The notes beneath the pieces were generated by a model that was not told the DNA's origin, did not search any database, and worked only from the letters and a program-made list of their open reading frames with translations. Made by a program: the position numbers and the translations under genes. Source: Polyangiaceae bacterium (GTDB lineage: Bacteria; Myxococcota_A; Polyangia; Polyangiales; Polyangiaceae). Taken from it: a DNA stretch of 52,138 bases. The stretch covers positions 1 to 52,138 of the forward strand of contig JAICQO010000042.1 of assembly GCA_025937835.1 (NCBI GenBank). The letters run 5' to 3'. This document shows, piece by piece, positions 19,073-27,348 of this stretch. The stretch's first letter is position 1. Every line of letters begins with the position of its first letter.

Positions 19073-20049
19073 TGGACTACGAATCGGCATCGAGGGAGCT
19101 AATCCACGCGTTACGCGGCAAGCGTTCCCAGGCCGGTCTCAGCCGCCGCCTCGGCTACACGAGCAACGTGCTCTACACCTGGGAGCGGGGTCGGCGCGCG
19201 CCGGTGGCGAGCGCATTCTTTCGCTTGGCGGCGCGAGTCGGCGTCGACCTGAACGAAGGGTTCCAGCGCTTCCTGTCGGATCGCGGTGCCAACGCGCCGG
19301 ACGTGCGTCGTACCCCCGGCGTTGCGGAGCTCGTCCGCGCGCTGATGGAAGAGTGGCCGATCGTCGAGCTCGCGGCCTCAATCGGCGCCGACCGCACGAC
19401 CGTCGCGCGCTGGGTGAATGGCTCGACGGAGCCGAAGCTGCCCGAGCTCTTGCGGATCATCGAGACGACCACGCAACGCCTGCTCGACTTCGTTTCCCTG
19501 TTCGTGGACCCCGAGAGCCTCCCCAGCACGCGCGCCGCCTATCGCGATCTGCGCGCTCAACGCCGCCTGGCCTACGAGCTGCCGTGGAGCCACGGGGTGC
19601 TCCGGGCGCTCGAGCTCGAGCAGTACCGAAAGCTCCCGCGACACGCGCCTGGCTTCGTCGCCGCGCGCCTCGGCATTTCACTGGACGAGGAACGCCGCTA
19701 CCTCGCCGAGCTCGCAAAGGCTGGCCAAATCAGGCTGCGGCGCGGGCGCTGGGAGGTCCGGCGCGTGCTCACCGTCGATACCCGACCCAGCGAAGCCGAC
19801 AATCGCCGCCTCAAGTTGCACTTCGCCGAGGCCGCAGTCGAACGCCTGCGCGACGGCAGCGCGCCGGCGAGCGCTCGGTTCTCGTTCAACTTGTTCGCGA
19901 TCGACACGGCCAGCCTGGAGAAGATCCGCCGCCTCCACGTCGAGCACTACCAACGCATCCGAGAGCTGATCTCGGCTTGCACGTCCCCCGATCAGGTCGT
20001 GCTCATGAACCTGCAGCTCGTGCCGCTGGAACGAACCGTCGCCCAGTGA
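19072..20049 (+). CDS. HTH regulator of the TIGR02147/DUF4423 type
   Basis: A 325-residue cytoplasmic DNA-binding protein. Residues about 10-60 form an XRE-like helix-turn-helix (SRRLGYTSNVLYTWERGRR). A second HTH occurs at about 100-140 (ELAASIGADRTTVARWVNG). Residues about 150-320 match the DUF4423 pattern: an ELPWSHGVLRALELEQYRKL region, a winged-helix-like block (VAARLGISLDEERRYLAELAKAGQI) and the late motif DQVVLMNLQLVPLERT. Such proteins are abundant in Myxococcota and Fibrobacter; targets are generally unknown. The ATG is set by the palindrome and by the family-like N-terminus (DYESASRELIHALRGKRSQ). It is divergent from the frameshifted lipoprotein gene (94 bp), which may be its target. 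Confidence 0.83.
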   Translation: MDYESASRELIHALRGKRSQAGLSRRLGYTSNVLYTWERGRRAPVASAFFRLAARVGVDLNEGFQRFLSDRGANAPDVRRTPGVAELVRALMEEWPIVELAASIGADRTTVARWVNGSTEPKLPELLRIIETTTQRLLDFVSLFVDPESLPSTRAAYRDLRAQRRLAYELPWSHGVLRALELEQYRKLPRHAPGFVAARLGISLDEERRYLAELAKAGQIRLRRGRWEVRRVLTVDTRPSEADNRRLKLHFAEAAVERLRDGSAPASARFSFNLFAIDTASLEKIRRLHVEHYQRIRELISACTSPDQVVLMNLQLVPLERTVAQ

Positions 20050-20128
20050 AGGAGTTGTGCCCTGCAGCGCCACCCGATACTCTCGCCGCGTGGTGAATGG
20101 ACTTTCGGCCGGCGACCGCGAAGAGCGC

Positions 20129-20839
20129 ATGCCGTGGGTGATCGCCAAGGCCGTCGGGCGCGGGCTCGCGTTGCTCGTAGCCTACGTCGTGCTCGGCACG
20201 CTGGTGAGCTGGGTCTCGTTCGGCTTCGTGGCGGGAGATCTGTGGCGCGGCCTGGGCGGCATCCCGGCTGCGCGCGCGGGCGGGCCGGGAGCCGTCCTGG
20301 TGCTGCTGGTCTTCCTGCTCATGCCGCAAACCTGGGTGACCCTCGCGTACGTCCTCGGGCTGCCTGCCCTCTACTTCGCGCTCGGGCAAAAGACGGCGCT
20401 CGTCGCGGCCGCCTCGCGCGTCGCGCGCGGCCGCTCGCGGCGTCTCTCGCACTGGCTCGCGCGCAAGAGCTTCCCGGCGTGTGAAGCGCTGGCCCGCGTC
20501 CCGGGCGCCGTCAGTGTCCGGTCGGCAACCCGCGCGCTGCTCGACAAGCTCGAGCGCAGCGAGCCCGGCGAGTCGCAGTCGCTCGCGACGCGCTGGTTCT
20601 CGAAAAAGCTCGCGCGCACGCTGCGCATTGCCGAAATCTGTTCGACCGCTGGCTTCCTCGAACAGACGCGCAGCGCCCCCGATGCGGCGCAGAGCGCGCT
20701 CGAGGACTTCATCGACGCGCGCCTGGTCGCGCTCACTCACGGCAAGCGCTGGACCGCGTTCTTGCTCGTCGCCGCGCTCACGCTGATCGTGACGTTGCTC
20801 CACCCGTACTGGGTCGGCTACGTCAATCCTCGGATCTAG
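20129..20839 (+). CDS. Membrane protein of unknown function
   Basis: About 236 residues with hydrophobic segments near the N-terminus (ALLVAYVVLGTLVSWVSFG), in the next third (AVLVLLVFLLMPQTWVTLAYVLGL) and at the C-terminus (WTAFLLVAALTLIVTLL). Between them is a basic, Ala/Arg-rich region of about 110 residues, probably cytoplasmic. No family was recognised. The ATG at 20129 has GAAGAG upstream; GTG at 20057, two bases after an AAGGAG, is an alternative that would add 24 residues. It follows the DUF4423 regulator closely and may be co-transcribed. Its TAG stop overlaps the stop of the convergent gene. Confidence 0.65.
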   Translation: MPWVIAKAVGRGLALLVAYVVLGTLVSWVSFGFVAGDLWRGLGGIPAARAGGPGAVLVLLVFLLMPQTWVTLAYVLGLPALYFALGQKTALVAAASRVARGRSRRLSHWLARKSFPACEALARVPGAVSVRSATRALLDKLERSEPGESQSLATRWFSKKLARTLRIAEICSTAGFLEQTRSAPDAAQSALEDFIDARLVALTHGKRWTAFLLVAALTLIVTLLHPYWVGYVNPRI

Positions 20840-21483
20840 AACTGCCCGACCCAGGTCAGCCCGTAACCGGAGCCGACGCGGGACGGCAGGACGACGGAGC
20901 TCATCACGTCGTTCCGCACGGCGTACTTCTTCGTGGCCAGGTAGCCGACCAGAAGCAACGTGCCACCGGCGGTCTGCGCGATGCCGGACATGATCAGCGG
21001 AGCGACCACGGCATCTTCCAGGCACGAGCGGTCTTGTTCGTCGCCGCCGTCGTCGTCACAGCCATAGTCGCGCTTGCCGAGCGCAAGCCAGGGGCCGACG
21101 AACGGCACCGCCAGCCAGCCGCTTTCGTTGCCGAAATCCGAGCTCGCCGCGATCGTCAACCCGAGCGCGTACGGGATCCCGGCCGTGAGCCAGCCTGCGA
21201 TCACCAGCCCGCGCCGCGGCCGTTCTTCCAGGTGATACCCGGGCGGCAGCGGCATCCCGTCTCGATACGTATATTCCGGCGGATAGTTGTACGCCCAGGG
21301 AGCGGCGCCCGCGGGGGGATAAGCTACCGGGTAGGCACCGGGCGCCATCGGATACGCGGCGGGCGGCGGGGTGGCTGCGGGTGGCGGCTCTTGCTGCGCC
21401 CTGCCCTCACCCGCAATACACAGCGCGCCGAGCAGCGTGGATGCCAGAACGAGCCAGCGGCTCCCCTTCCGAAAAGCAAGCAT
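20836..21483 (-). CDS. Exported proline-rich membrane protein of unknown function
   Basis: A 215-residue protein with a signal peptide (LVLASTLLGALCIAGEGRAQ), a Pro/Ala/Tyr-rich stretch with repeated AYP/APGAYP-like units (about residues 35-70), then two or three hydrophobic segments (GLVIAGWLTAGIPYALGLTIA, WLAVPFVGPWLAL, MSGIAQTAGGTLLLVGYLA). A short acidic Cys-containing loop (GCDDDGGDEQDRSC) separates the last two. This arrangement recurs in myxobacterial hypothetical proteins. No enzymatic motif is visible. It lies downstream of the cys operon on the same strand only by position: cysK begins that operon's end 34 bases away, so cotranscription with this gene upstream is possible but unproven. 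Confidence 0.7.
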   Translation of the reverse strand: MLAFRKGSRWLVLASTLLGALCIAGEGRAQQEPPPAATPPPAAYPMAPGAYPVAYPPAGAAPWAYNYPPEYTYRDGMPLPPGYHLEERPRRGLVIAGWLTAGIPYALGLTIAASSDFGNESGWLAVPFVGPWLALGKRDYGCDDDGGDEQDRSCLEDAVVAPLIMSGIAQTAGGTLLLVGYLATKKYAVRNDVMSSVVLPSRVGSGYGLTWVGQF

Positions 21484-21517
21484 TCACGGTGAAGCCTACG
21501 CCGTTTCAAGTCACGCG

Positions 21518-22453
21518 TCAGCCCGCGATCAGCTCCTGCATCAGCGGCGTGTTCACGTAGCGCTCGCCGGAGTCGCCGAGCATCACCACCACGAGCTTTC
21601 CGTCGTACTCGGGGCGGCGCGCTATCCCACAAGCGGCGGCCAGGGTCGCGCCCGAGGAAATCCCGGCCGAAATGCCCTCTTCGCGGGCGAGCCGCCGGGC
21701 GAAGTCGAAGGCGTCGTCCTCGCTCACCGACACCACTTCGTCGATCACCTGCCGGTTCAAGATCGGCGGGATGAATCCGGCGCCGATGCCTTGAATCAGG
21801 TGATTGCGCGGCTTCTTCCCGCTCAGCACTGCGGCGGCCTGCGGCTCGACCGCCACCACCCGGAGGGGCGGCTTCTTTTCCTTCAGGTACTCACCCACGC
21901 CCGTGATCGTGCCGCCCGTGCCGACGCCGGCCACGAACACGTCGAGCTCGCCCTCGGTGTCTTTCCAGATCTCGGGCGCGGTGGTGCGGCGGTGGATCTC
22001 GGGGTTCGCCGGGTTCTCGAACTGGTGGAGCTGGACCGCGCCGGGCAGCTCGCGCGCCAGAGCGTCGGCCTTGGCGACGGCGTCGCGCATCAGCGAGCCC
22101 GGCGTGAGCACGACCTTGGCGCCCAGGTAATTGAGCAACGCCGCGCGCTCGCGTGACATGCGCTCGGGCATGGTCACGACCAGCTCGTAGCCGCGCGCCG
22201 CTGCCAGAAACGCGAGCGCGATCCCGGTGTTGCCGCTCGTGCTCTCGACGATCGTCGCCCCGGGCTTCAAGAGCCCGCGGCGCTCGGCGTCCTCGATCAA
22301 CGCCACGCCCAGCCGATCTTTGATGCTGCCGCACGGGTTGTGCGACTCGAGCTTGCCGACGAGGCGCGCCCCGAGCCCGAGGGATCGCCGCAACCTTCCG
22401 AGCTCGACCAGCGGCGTACGGCCCACCGTCGCCGCGACGTCCGAGTGAATCAT
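21518..22453 (-). CDS. cysK: Cysteine synthase (O-acetylserine sulfhydrylase)
   Basis: A 311-residue PLP enzyme that condenses O-acetylserine with sulfide to give cysteine, in the cytoplasm. The PLP lysine lies in [11 protein letters not shown], the substrate loop is [11 protein letters not shown], and the phosphate-binding glycine loop is [14 protein letters not shown]. The C-terminal SSGATLAA and [12 protein letters not shown] blocks are also typical. The ATG at 22453 overlaps the cysA stop (ATGA), so translation is coupled. It is the last gene of rrf2-sbp-cysT-cysW-cysA-cysK. The serine acetyltransferase that makes its substrate is encoded about 20 kb away at 42600-43583. CysM cannot be fully excluded, but the sequence is CysK-like. 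Confidence 0.95.
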   Translation of the reverse strand: MIHSDVAATVGRTPLVELGRLRRSLGLGARLVGKLESHNPCGSIKDRLGVALIEDAERRGLLKPGATIVESTSGNTGIALAFLAAARGYELVVTMPERMSRERAALLNYLGAKVVLTPGSLMRDAVAKADALARELPGAVQLHQFENPANPEIHRRTTAPEIWKDTEGELDVFVAGVGTGGTITGVGEYLKEKKPPLRVVAVEPQAAAVLSGKKPRNHLIQGIGAGFIPPILNRQVIDEVVSVSEDDAFDFARRLAREEGISAGISSGATLAAACGIARRPEYDGKLVVVMLGDSGERYVNTPLMQELIAG

Positions 22454-23508
22454 ATCGCGTAGTCCTCGACGAAAACCTTGGCGTCTTTCAGATCGACCAG
22501 CACGCGATCGCCGCTCTCGATCCCGAGCTCGTCGACCTCGGTCTTCGGCATGTGTACGGTCACGGCGTCGCCGGTCGGCAGCATCAACAGCAGCTTGATG
22601 CGCGGCCCGATGCGCCGCATGCGCTCGACGCGCGCCACGGCCACCTCGCCGCCGTCCGCCGCCTTCTCGAGCCGGACGTCGTGCGGCCTCACCAGCGCGC
22701 GCACCTCCGCGCCGTCCTCGGCGCCCTCGGGAGCTTGCACCGCGAGCGAGCCGACCTCGGCGCGCCCCGAGCGGACCGTGCCCTTGAGCAAGCTGCCGCC
22801 GCCCAGGAACGAGGCCACGAACGAGGTCGCCGGCGCGTCGTAGAGCTCGTGCGGCGCGCCCGTTTGCTCGACCTTGCCGTCGGCGAGCAGCACCACGTGC
22901 TCCGACAGCTCGAGCGCCTCGTCCTGGTCGTGCGTCACGAGCAGCGTGGTGACGCGCGCGCTCTCTTGAAAGGCGAGCAGCCACTCGCGGAGCTCGATCC
23001 GCACCTTGGTGTCGAGCGCGCCGAACGGCTCGTCGAGCAGGAGCACCTTCGGATCGGTGGCGAGCGCGCGCGCCAGCGCGATGCGCTGCCTTTGCCCGCC
23101 CGAGAGCTGCGACGGATAGCGCCCTTCGTAGCCGGCGAGCTGCACACGCGACAGGAGCTCGAGCACGCGCTCCTGGATCCGCTCTTTGCCGAGCTTTCTA
23201 ATGCGCATCCCGAACGCCACGTTCTCGAACACGGTCATGTGCCGGAAAAGCGCGTAGCTCTGGAACACGAAGCCCACGTTGCGCTCGCGTGGCGAGACGT
23301 GCGTCACGTCCTTGCCGTCGATCGAGATCTTGCCGCCGTCCGGCCGCTCGAGGCCCGCGATCAGCCGCAGCAGCGTCGATTTGCCCGAGCCCGAGGGCCC
23401 GAGCAGCGTGGTGATCGCGCCCGGTTTGGCCTCGAAGGTCACGTTGTCGACGGCGGCAGGGCCCCTCGCCGCGAAGCGCTTGCTCACGATTTCCGTACGA
23501 ACGCTCAC
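22450..23508 (-). CDS. cysA: Sulfate/thiosulfate ABC transporter ATP-binding protein
   Basis: A 352-residue ATPase that powers sulfate import. Walker A is GPSGSGKST, the signature motif is [15 protein letters not shown], Walker B is [11 protein letters not shown], and the H-loop is in [11 protein letters not shown]. The C-terminal about 110 residues form a regulatory TOBE-type domain as in CysA. The start is GTG (23508), overlapping the cysW stop as GTGA; the stop overlaps cysK. The sulfate specificity is assigned from the neighbouring sulfate-binding protein and the cysT/cysW permeases. Confidence 0.95.
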   Translation of the reverse strand: MSVRTEIVSKRFAARGPAAVDNVTFEAKPGAITTLLGPSGSGKSTLLRLIAGLERPDGGKISIDGKDVTHVSPRERNVGFVFQSYALFRHMTVFENVAFGMRIRKLGKERIQERVLELLSRVQLAGYEGRYPSQLSGGQRQRIALARALATDPKVLLLDEPFGALDTKVRIELREWLLAFQESARVTTLLVTHDQDEALELSEHVVLLADGKVEQTGAPHELYDAPATSFVASFLGGGSLLKGTVRSGRAEVGSLAVQAPEGAEDGAEVRALVRPHDVRLEKAADGGEVAVARVERMRRIGPRIKLLLMLPTGDAVTVHMPKTEVDELGIESGDRVLVDLKDAKVFVEDYAI

Positions 23509-24434
23509 GACGTCACTCCACGCGGTTCAATCACGGTCACCGTCAGCTCCGACTCGGCCTCGCGCGCCCGCCGCGCCTCGCGCAGCGACGACGCGAGCTC
23601 GGCCGTCTTCTTCACTCCCAGCGTGAGCAACGCGAGCAGCGTCAGGAGCGACGCCACGGCGAAGGCCGCCACGAAGTTGTACTCGTTGTAGAGGATCTCG
23701 ACCTGCAGCGGCATCGTGTTCGTCTCGCCGCGGATGTGGCCAGACACGACGGACACGGCGCCGAACTCGCCCATCGCCCGCGCGTTGCACAGGATCACGC
23801 CGTAGAAGAGCCCCCAGCGGATCTTGGGCAGCGTCACCTTGAAGAAGATCTGCCACAGGCTCGCGCCGAGGGTCAGCGCCGCTTCCTCCTCGTCCGAGCC
23901 CTGCGCTTCCATCACCGCCAGTACCTCGCGCGCGACGAGCGGGAAGGTCACGAAGGTGGTCGCGAGCACGATGCCGGGCACCGCGAACACGATCTTCAGA
24001 TCGTATTCCTGGACCTGGGCCGCAAACAGTCCCTGCGCTCCGAACAGGAGCACGAAGATCAGCCCGGAGATCACCGGGGAGACGCTGAACGGCAGATCGA
24101 TCAACGTGAGCAGCGCGCTCTTGCCGCGAAAATCGTACTTCGAGAGTACCCAGGCCGCGGCGATGCCGAAGAGCGTGTTCATCGGCACGGCGATACCGGC
24201 CGTGATCAGCGTGAGCTCGATGGCCGCGAGCGTCTCGGGCTCGGCGAGCGCCGTGAGATAAACGTCGACGCCCTTGCTGAAGGCTGCGCTGAACACCGTG
24301 AACAGCGGCGCCACCAGGAACAAGGCCAAAAACGCCAGCGCCGCGGCGATCAAGAGCCCGCGCACCAGCGGCGTCTCGAGCTCGGCGGCGCCGCGCTCGG
24401 GTCTGCGCCCGAGCCCTCCGACGACGCCGCTCAT
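23505..24434 (-). CDS. cysW: Sulfate ABC transporter permease CysW
   Basis: A 309-residue inner-membrane permease with about six helices. The characteristic permease loop that contacts the ATPase is [20 protein letters not shown], and the preceding [13 protein letters not shown] block is CysW-like. The ATG at 24434 overlaps the cysT stop (ATGA). An upstream in-frame extension to 24515 is only read-through of the cysT region and lacks family similarity. The C-terminus has an Arg/Glu-rich tail longer than typical. It forms the channel with CysT. Confidence 0.94.
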   Translation of the reverse strand: MSGVVGGLGRRPERGAAELETPLVRGLLIAAALAFLALFLVAPLFTVFSAAFSKGVDVYLTALAEPETLAAIELTLITAGIAVPMNTLFGIAAAWVLSKYDFRGKSALLTLIDLPFSVSPVISGLIFVLLFGAQGLFAAQVQEYDLKIVFAVPGIVLATTFVTFPLVAREVLAVMEAQGSDEEEAALTLGASLWQIFFKVTLPKIRWGLFYGVILCNARAMGEFGAVSVVSGHIRGETNTMPLQVEILYNEYNFVAAFAVASLLTLLALLTLGVKKTAELASSLREARRAREAESELTVTVIEPRGVTS

Positions 24435-25282
24435 GCCGGGGCTCCGCGCCGCGACCAGCGCTGCAACAGGTTCACGGCCAACAAGATCAGGAACGAGAAC
24501 AGCAGCATCACGCACGCCAGCGCCGTCGCCCCGGCGTAGTCGTATTGCTCGAGCCGCGTCACGATCAACAGCGGCACGATCTCGGTCTTGTACGGCATGT
24601 TGCCGGAGATGAACACCACCGAGCCGTACTCACCGAGCGCGCGCGCGAACGCCAGCGCGAAGCCCGTGAGCAGCGCGGGAAACAGCGCCGGCAGGATCAC
24701 CCGCGCGAAGGTCTGGAGCCGCGTGGCGCCGAGCACCGCCGCCGCCTCTTCCACGTCGCGATCCAGATCCTCGAGCACCGGCTGCACCGTGCGCACGACG
24801 AACGGGATACCCACGAAAATCAGCGCCACGGTCACGCCGAGCGGCGTGAAAGCCACCTTCAGCCCGAGCTTCCCGAGCAGCGCGCCGAGCGAGCCGTTCT
24901 CCGCGTAGATGCTGGTCAGGCTGATGCCGGCGACGGCCGTCGGCAGCGCGAACGGCAGGTCCACGAGCGCATCGACGAGGCTCTTGCCGGGGAACTGGTA
25001 GCGCACCAGCACCCAAGCGAGCAGTAGGCCGAACAGCGCGTTGACGCCGCCTGCGACGGCGGAGGAGCCGAACGTCAGCTGGAAAGCCTGCAAGGTGCGC
25101 GGGTCCGTCACGAGCCGGAAGACGTCGCGCGGCCCGAGGGCGCTGGCCTTCAAGATCAGCGCCCCGAGCGGCAACAGCACTAGCAGGCCCGCGTAGAACA
25201 ACGTGAGCCCGAAGCCCGCGCCGAACCCCGGCAGAACGCCGCGCCGCCGAAGCAGCGTGTTCCCGAACCCAACCGTGCTCAT
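24431..25282 (-). CDS. cysT: Sulfate ABC transporter permease CysT (CysU)
   Basis: A 283-residue inner-membrane permease with about six helices. Typical blocks are DLPFALPTAVAGISLTSIY and the EAA-like loop FARALGEYGSVVFISGNMP. It starts four bases after the sbp stop and overlaps cysW by four bases. It pairs with CysW as the sulfate channel. Confidence 0.94.
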   Translation of the reverse strand: MSTVGFGNTLLRRRGVLPGFGAGFGLTLFYAGLLVLLPLGALILKASALGPRDVFRLVTDPRTLQAFQLTFGSSAVAGGVNALFGLLLAWVLVRYQFPGKSLVDALVDLPFALPTAVAGISLTSIYAENGSLGALLGKLGLKVAFTPLGVTVALIFVGIPFVVRTVQPVLEDLDRDVEEAAAVLGATRLQTFARVILPALFPALLTGFALAFARALGEYGSVVFISGNMPYKTEIVPLLIVTRLEQYDYAGATALACVMLLFSFLILLAVNLLQRWSRRGAPA

Positions 25283-25286
25283 CGCT

Positions 25287-26381
25287 TCAGGAGCCCTTGG
25301 CGGCGGTCTTCTGTGACTCTGCGTAGATGCTGTCGAAGGTGCCGCCGTCGTCGAAGTGCGCCTTCTGCGCCTTCGTCCAGCCGCCGAAGACCTCGTCGAT
25401 CGTGAACATCTGGATCTCGGGGAAGTCCTTCTGGAACTTCGCTTTCACCTCGGGGTTTCGCGGCCGGTAGTGGTGCTTGGCGGCGATTTCCTGGCCCTCG
25501 GGCGTGTACAGGTACGCGAGGTAGGCTTGCGCGACCTCACGCGTGCCGTGCTTGTCCACGTACTTGTCGACCACGGTGACCGGAGGCTCGGCGAGGATGC
25601 TGATCGACGGCGCGACCATCTCGACCTTGTCGCCGCCCACTTCTTTCGTGGAGAGCAGCGCCTCGTTCTCCCAGGTGATGAGCACGTCGCCGATGCCGCG
25701 CTCGAGGAAGGTCGTCGTCGCGCCACGCGCGCCCGAGTCCAGCACGGGCACGTTGGCGTACAGGCCGGCCACGAACTTCTTGGCTCCCGCCTCGTCGGCG
25801 TTCTTCTTCTTCAGCGCATAGCCCCAGGCGCCGAGGAAGTTGTAGCGTGCGCCGCCCGAGGTCTTGGGGTTCGGCGTCACGACCTTCACGTCCTTGCGCG
25901 TGAGGTCGTCCCAGTCCTTGATGTTCTTCGGGTTGCCCTTGCGTACCAAGAACACGATCGTGGACGTGTACGGCGTGCTCGCCTCCGGCAGGCGCGTCTG
26001 CCAGTTCCCGGGCAACAGCTTGCCCTTGCTCGACAGCTGATCGATGTCGTACGCAATGGCGAGCGTCAGCACGTCGGCTTCGAGCCCGTCCATCACGGCG
26101 CGGGCCTGCTTGCCGGCTCCGGCGTGCGACTGCTTGACGCTCAGATCCTGGCCCGATTTGGCCTTCCAGTACTTGACGAAGGCGCTGTTGAATTCGGCGT
26201 AGAGCTCGCGCGTCGGGTCGTACGATACGTTCAGGATCGAAACCGCGGCCGGCCTGGACTTTTCGCCGGCGGACGCACCCGGCGCGGGCTCGGTCTCGCT
26301 CTTCTTGCACGACAGCGAGAGCACGGCGGCCGACAGCGCGACGTAGCGGGTGATTTTCGAGGTTGGGCGGATCGTTTGCAT
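25287..26381 (-). CDS. sbp: Sulfate-binding lipoprotein (Sbp/CysP family)
   Basis: A 364-residue substrate-binding component of the sulfate ABC transporter. Family motifs are clear: [27 protein letters not shown], and [17 protein letters not shown]. Unlike the soluble periplasmic form of E. coli it has a lipobox (AVLSLSC) and so is probably tethered to a membrane. The ribosome site GGAG lies six bases before ATG. It sits between rrf2 (47-bp gap) and cysT (4-bp gap). Sulfate versus thiosulfate preference cannot be read from the sequence. Confidence 0.95.
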   Translation of the reverse strand: MQTIRPTSKITRYVALSAAVLSLSCKKSETEPAPGASAGEKSRPAAVSILNVSYDPTRELYAEFNSAFVKYWKAKSGQDLSVKQSHAGAGKQARAVMDGLEADVLTLAIAYDIDQLSSKGKLLPGNWQTRLPEASTPYTSTIVFLVRKGNPKNIKDWDDLTRKDVKVVTPNPKTSGGARYNFLGAWGYALKKKNADEAGAKKFVAGLYANVPVLDSGARGATTTFLERGIGDVLITWENEALLSTKEVGGDKVEMVAPSISILAEPPVTVVDKYVDKHGTREVAQAYLAYLYTPEGQEIAAKHHYRPRNPEVKAKFQKDFPEIQMFTIDEVFGGWTKAQKAHFDDGGTFDSIYAESQKTAAKGS

Positions 26382-26428
26382 GCTGATCTCCGGGTCTCAT
26401 CAGTCGGGCGTGGCGGCCCGTACGACAC

Positions 26429-26935
26429 TCAGGTTCGCTGGCCTCTGCGCTTGCTTGCGGCGGCGCTGATCTTGGAACGGACCGCGGAGCTCACTCGCGG
26501 CTCGGGCTCCGCTGTTTCCGTGGCTCCGCCCGCCAGATCGCGGACCAGGATCGACTCGAGCACGGCGTAGGCCGCGGCGCTGGCGCGTCCGAGCGCGAGC
26601 TCCGCGGCGCAGCGCCCTGCTCCCGGGCACTCGGCGCAGCGCGCGCCGTCTGCTCCCCGTTGCAGGCAAGCGAACGAGAACAGCGGCCCCCCCAGGCTCT
26701 CGACCACGTCCGCGAGGTTGAGCTGGTTCGGGTCGACGCTCAGCTGATACCCGCCGTCCGGACCGCGCCGCCCGCGCACGATCCCGCGCTGGCGCAGATC
26801 CGACAGGATCACCGACAGGAAGTGCTCCGGAATGCCCTCGCGTGCGGCGAGCTCCGCGACGGACAGCGAACGCTCCCCAGCCCGGGCGAGGCTCGCCAGA
26901 GCGCGGATTCCGTAGGTGGTCTTGCGGGTCAGCAA
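26429..26935 (-). CDS. Rrf2-family Fe-S type transcriptional regulator, paralogue 1
   Basis: A 168-residue winged-helix regulator that heads the sulfate/cysteine operon. The HTH (SLSVAELAAREGIPEHFLSVIL) and wing (RGIVRGRRGPDGGYQLSVDP) are typical of Rrf2/IscR. A cysteine set C-x9-C-x2-C-x5-C (in FACLQRG and ARCAECPGAGRC) could hold an iron-sulfur cluster, so it may sense Fe-S or sulfur status (inference). The start codon is TTG at 26935, fixed by alignment with the second paralogue (MLTRKTTYGIRAL); no clear ribosome site precedes it. A sigma-70 promoter lies just upstream. The C-terminus has a basic tail (about 40 residues). The paralogue at 37164-37664 has a nearly identical HTH. Confidence 0.9.
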   Translation of the reverse strand: MLTRKTTYGIRALASLARAGERSLSVAELAAREGIPEHFLSVILSDLRQRGIVRGRRGPDGGYQLSVDPNQLNLADVVESLGGPLFSFACLQRGADGARCAECPGAGRCAAELALGRASAAAYAVLESILVRDLAGGATETAEPEPRVSSAVRSKISAAASKRRGQRT

Positions 26936-26960
26936 TGTTCAGTAAGCCTATGGGTTTTGT

Positions 26961-26988
26961 AGACTACTCAGGGCGCGCGGAGTGTCAA
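26961..26988 (-). promoter_or_regulatory. Sigma-70 promoter of the rrf2-sbp-cysTWA-cysK operon with overlapping palindrome
   Basis: Minus strand: a perfect -35 TTGACA (26983-26988), a 16-bp spacer and TAGTCT (26961-26966) as -10. The palindrome GTAGACTAC (26959-26967) covers the -10, as expected for repressor control. The transcript leader to the TTG start would be only about 20 bases. Confidence 0.65.
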
Positions 26989-27037
26989 CCTCATTTTCCA
27001 GAGGTTTTGCGGCCGCGCCTCTCCTCGGCAAGATCTC

Positions 27038-27053
27038 GTCCTCTTTGATGGAC
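27038..27053. promoter_or_regulatory. GTC-N10-GAC inverted repeat, site 1 of the intergenic cluster
   Basis: GTCCTCTTTGATGGAC; with flanks, CGTCC pairs with GGACG. It shares CTTTGATRGAC with site 2, 46 bp away. It lies about 50 bp upstream of the -35 of the cys operon promoter. Confidence 0.5.
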
Positions 27054-27083
27054 GCCGCGCCGTGCCCAAGCCACCGGATTCGC

Positions 27084-27099
27084 GTCTACTTTGATAGAC
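27084..27099. promoter_or_regulatory. GTC-N10-GAC inverted repeat, site 2 of the intergenic cluster
   Basis: GTCTACTTTGATAGAC, with perfect GTCTA/TAGAC arms. It is the most symmetrical member and lies between the two divergent promoters. Downstream, at 27126-27152, a 9-bp unit beginning TGTCCGC is repeated three times; its meaning is unclear. Confidence 0.55.
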
Positions 27100-27240
27100 C
27101 GTGAGCGAGCGCCCGGCATTCGGTGTGTCCGCGGTGTCCGCACTGTCCGCCTGCATACCAGCCGCCAGTTAGGGGGCGTTTCGAAGCCATCACCCGCGGG
27201 AGTGGAGCGCGCGAGCTGTTCAGCGAAGCGTGTGGCTACC

Positions 27241-27256
27241 GTCTACTAAAAAAGAC
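27241..27256. promoter_or_regulatory. GTC-N10-GAC inverted repeat, site 3, abutting a -35 box
   Basis: GTCTACTAAAAAAGAC ends exactly one base before the TTGACG -35 box of the plus-strand operon. The position suits activation or roadblock control. Confidence 0.55.
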
Positions 27257-27286
27257 TTGACGGTCCTTCGGCCATCAGTCTATATA
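27257..27286 (+). promoter_or_regulatory. Sigma-70 promoter of the plus-strand uptake operon
   Basis: TTGACG (27257-27262), an 18-bp spacer and TATATA (27281-27286). The surrounding 27240-27345 is strikingly AT-rich for this genome. The leader to the ATG at 27349 is about 55 bases and ends with GGAG. Confidence 0.7.
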
Positions 27287-27295
27287 AAACATAGA
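27279..27295. promoter_or_regulatory. Inverted repeat over the -10 box of the uptake operon
   Basis: TCTAT and ATAGA arms around a 7-nt centre overlap the TATATA -10. A similarly spaced GTCTA...ATAG arrangement overlaps the opposite promoter near 26947-26965 on the minus strand, suggesting the same protein controls both. Confidence 0.5.
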
Positions 27296-27348
27296 TTTTA
27301 TCGAGATTCGAAATACGCAGCAAATACAAATAATTATGGAGTACCGAC

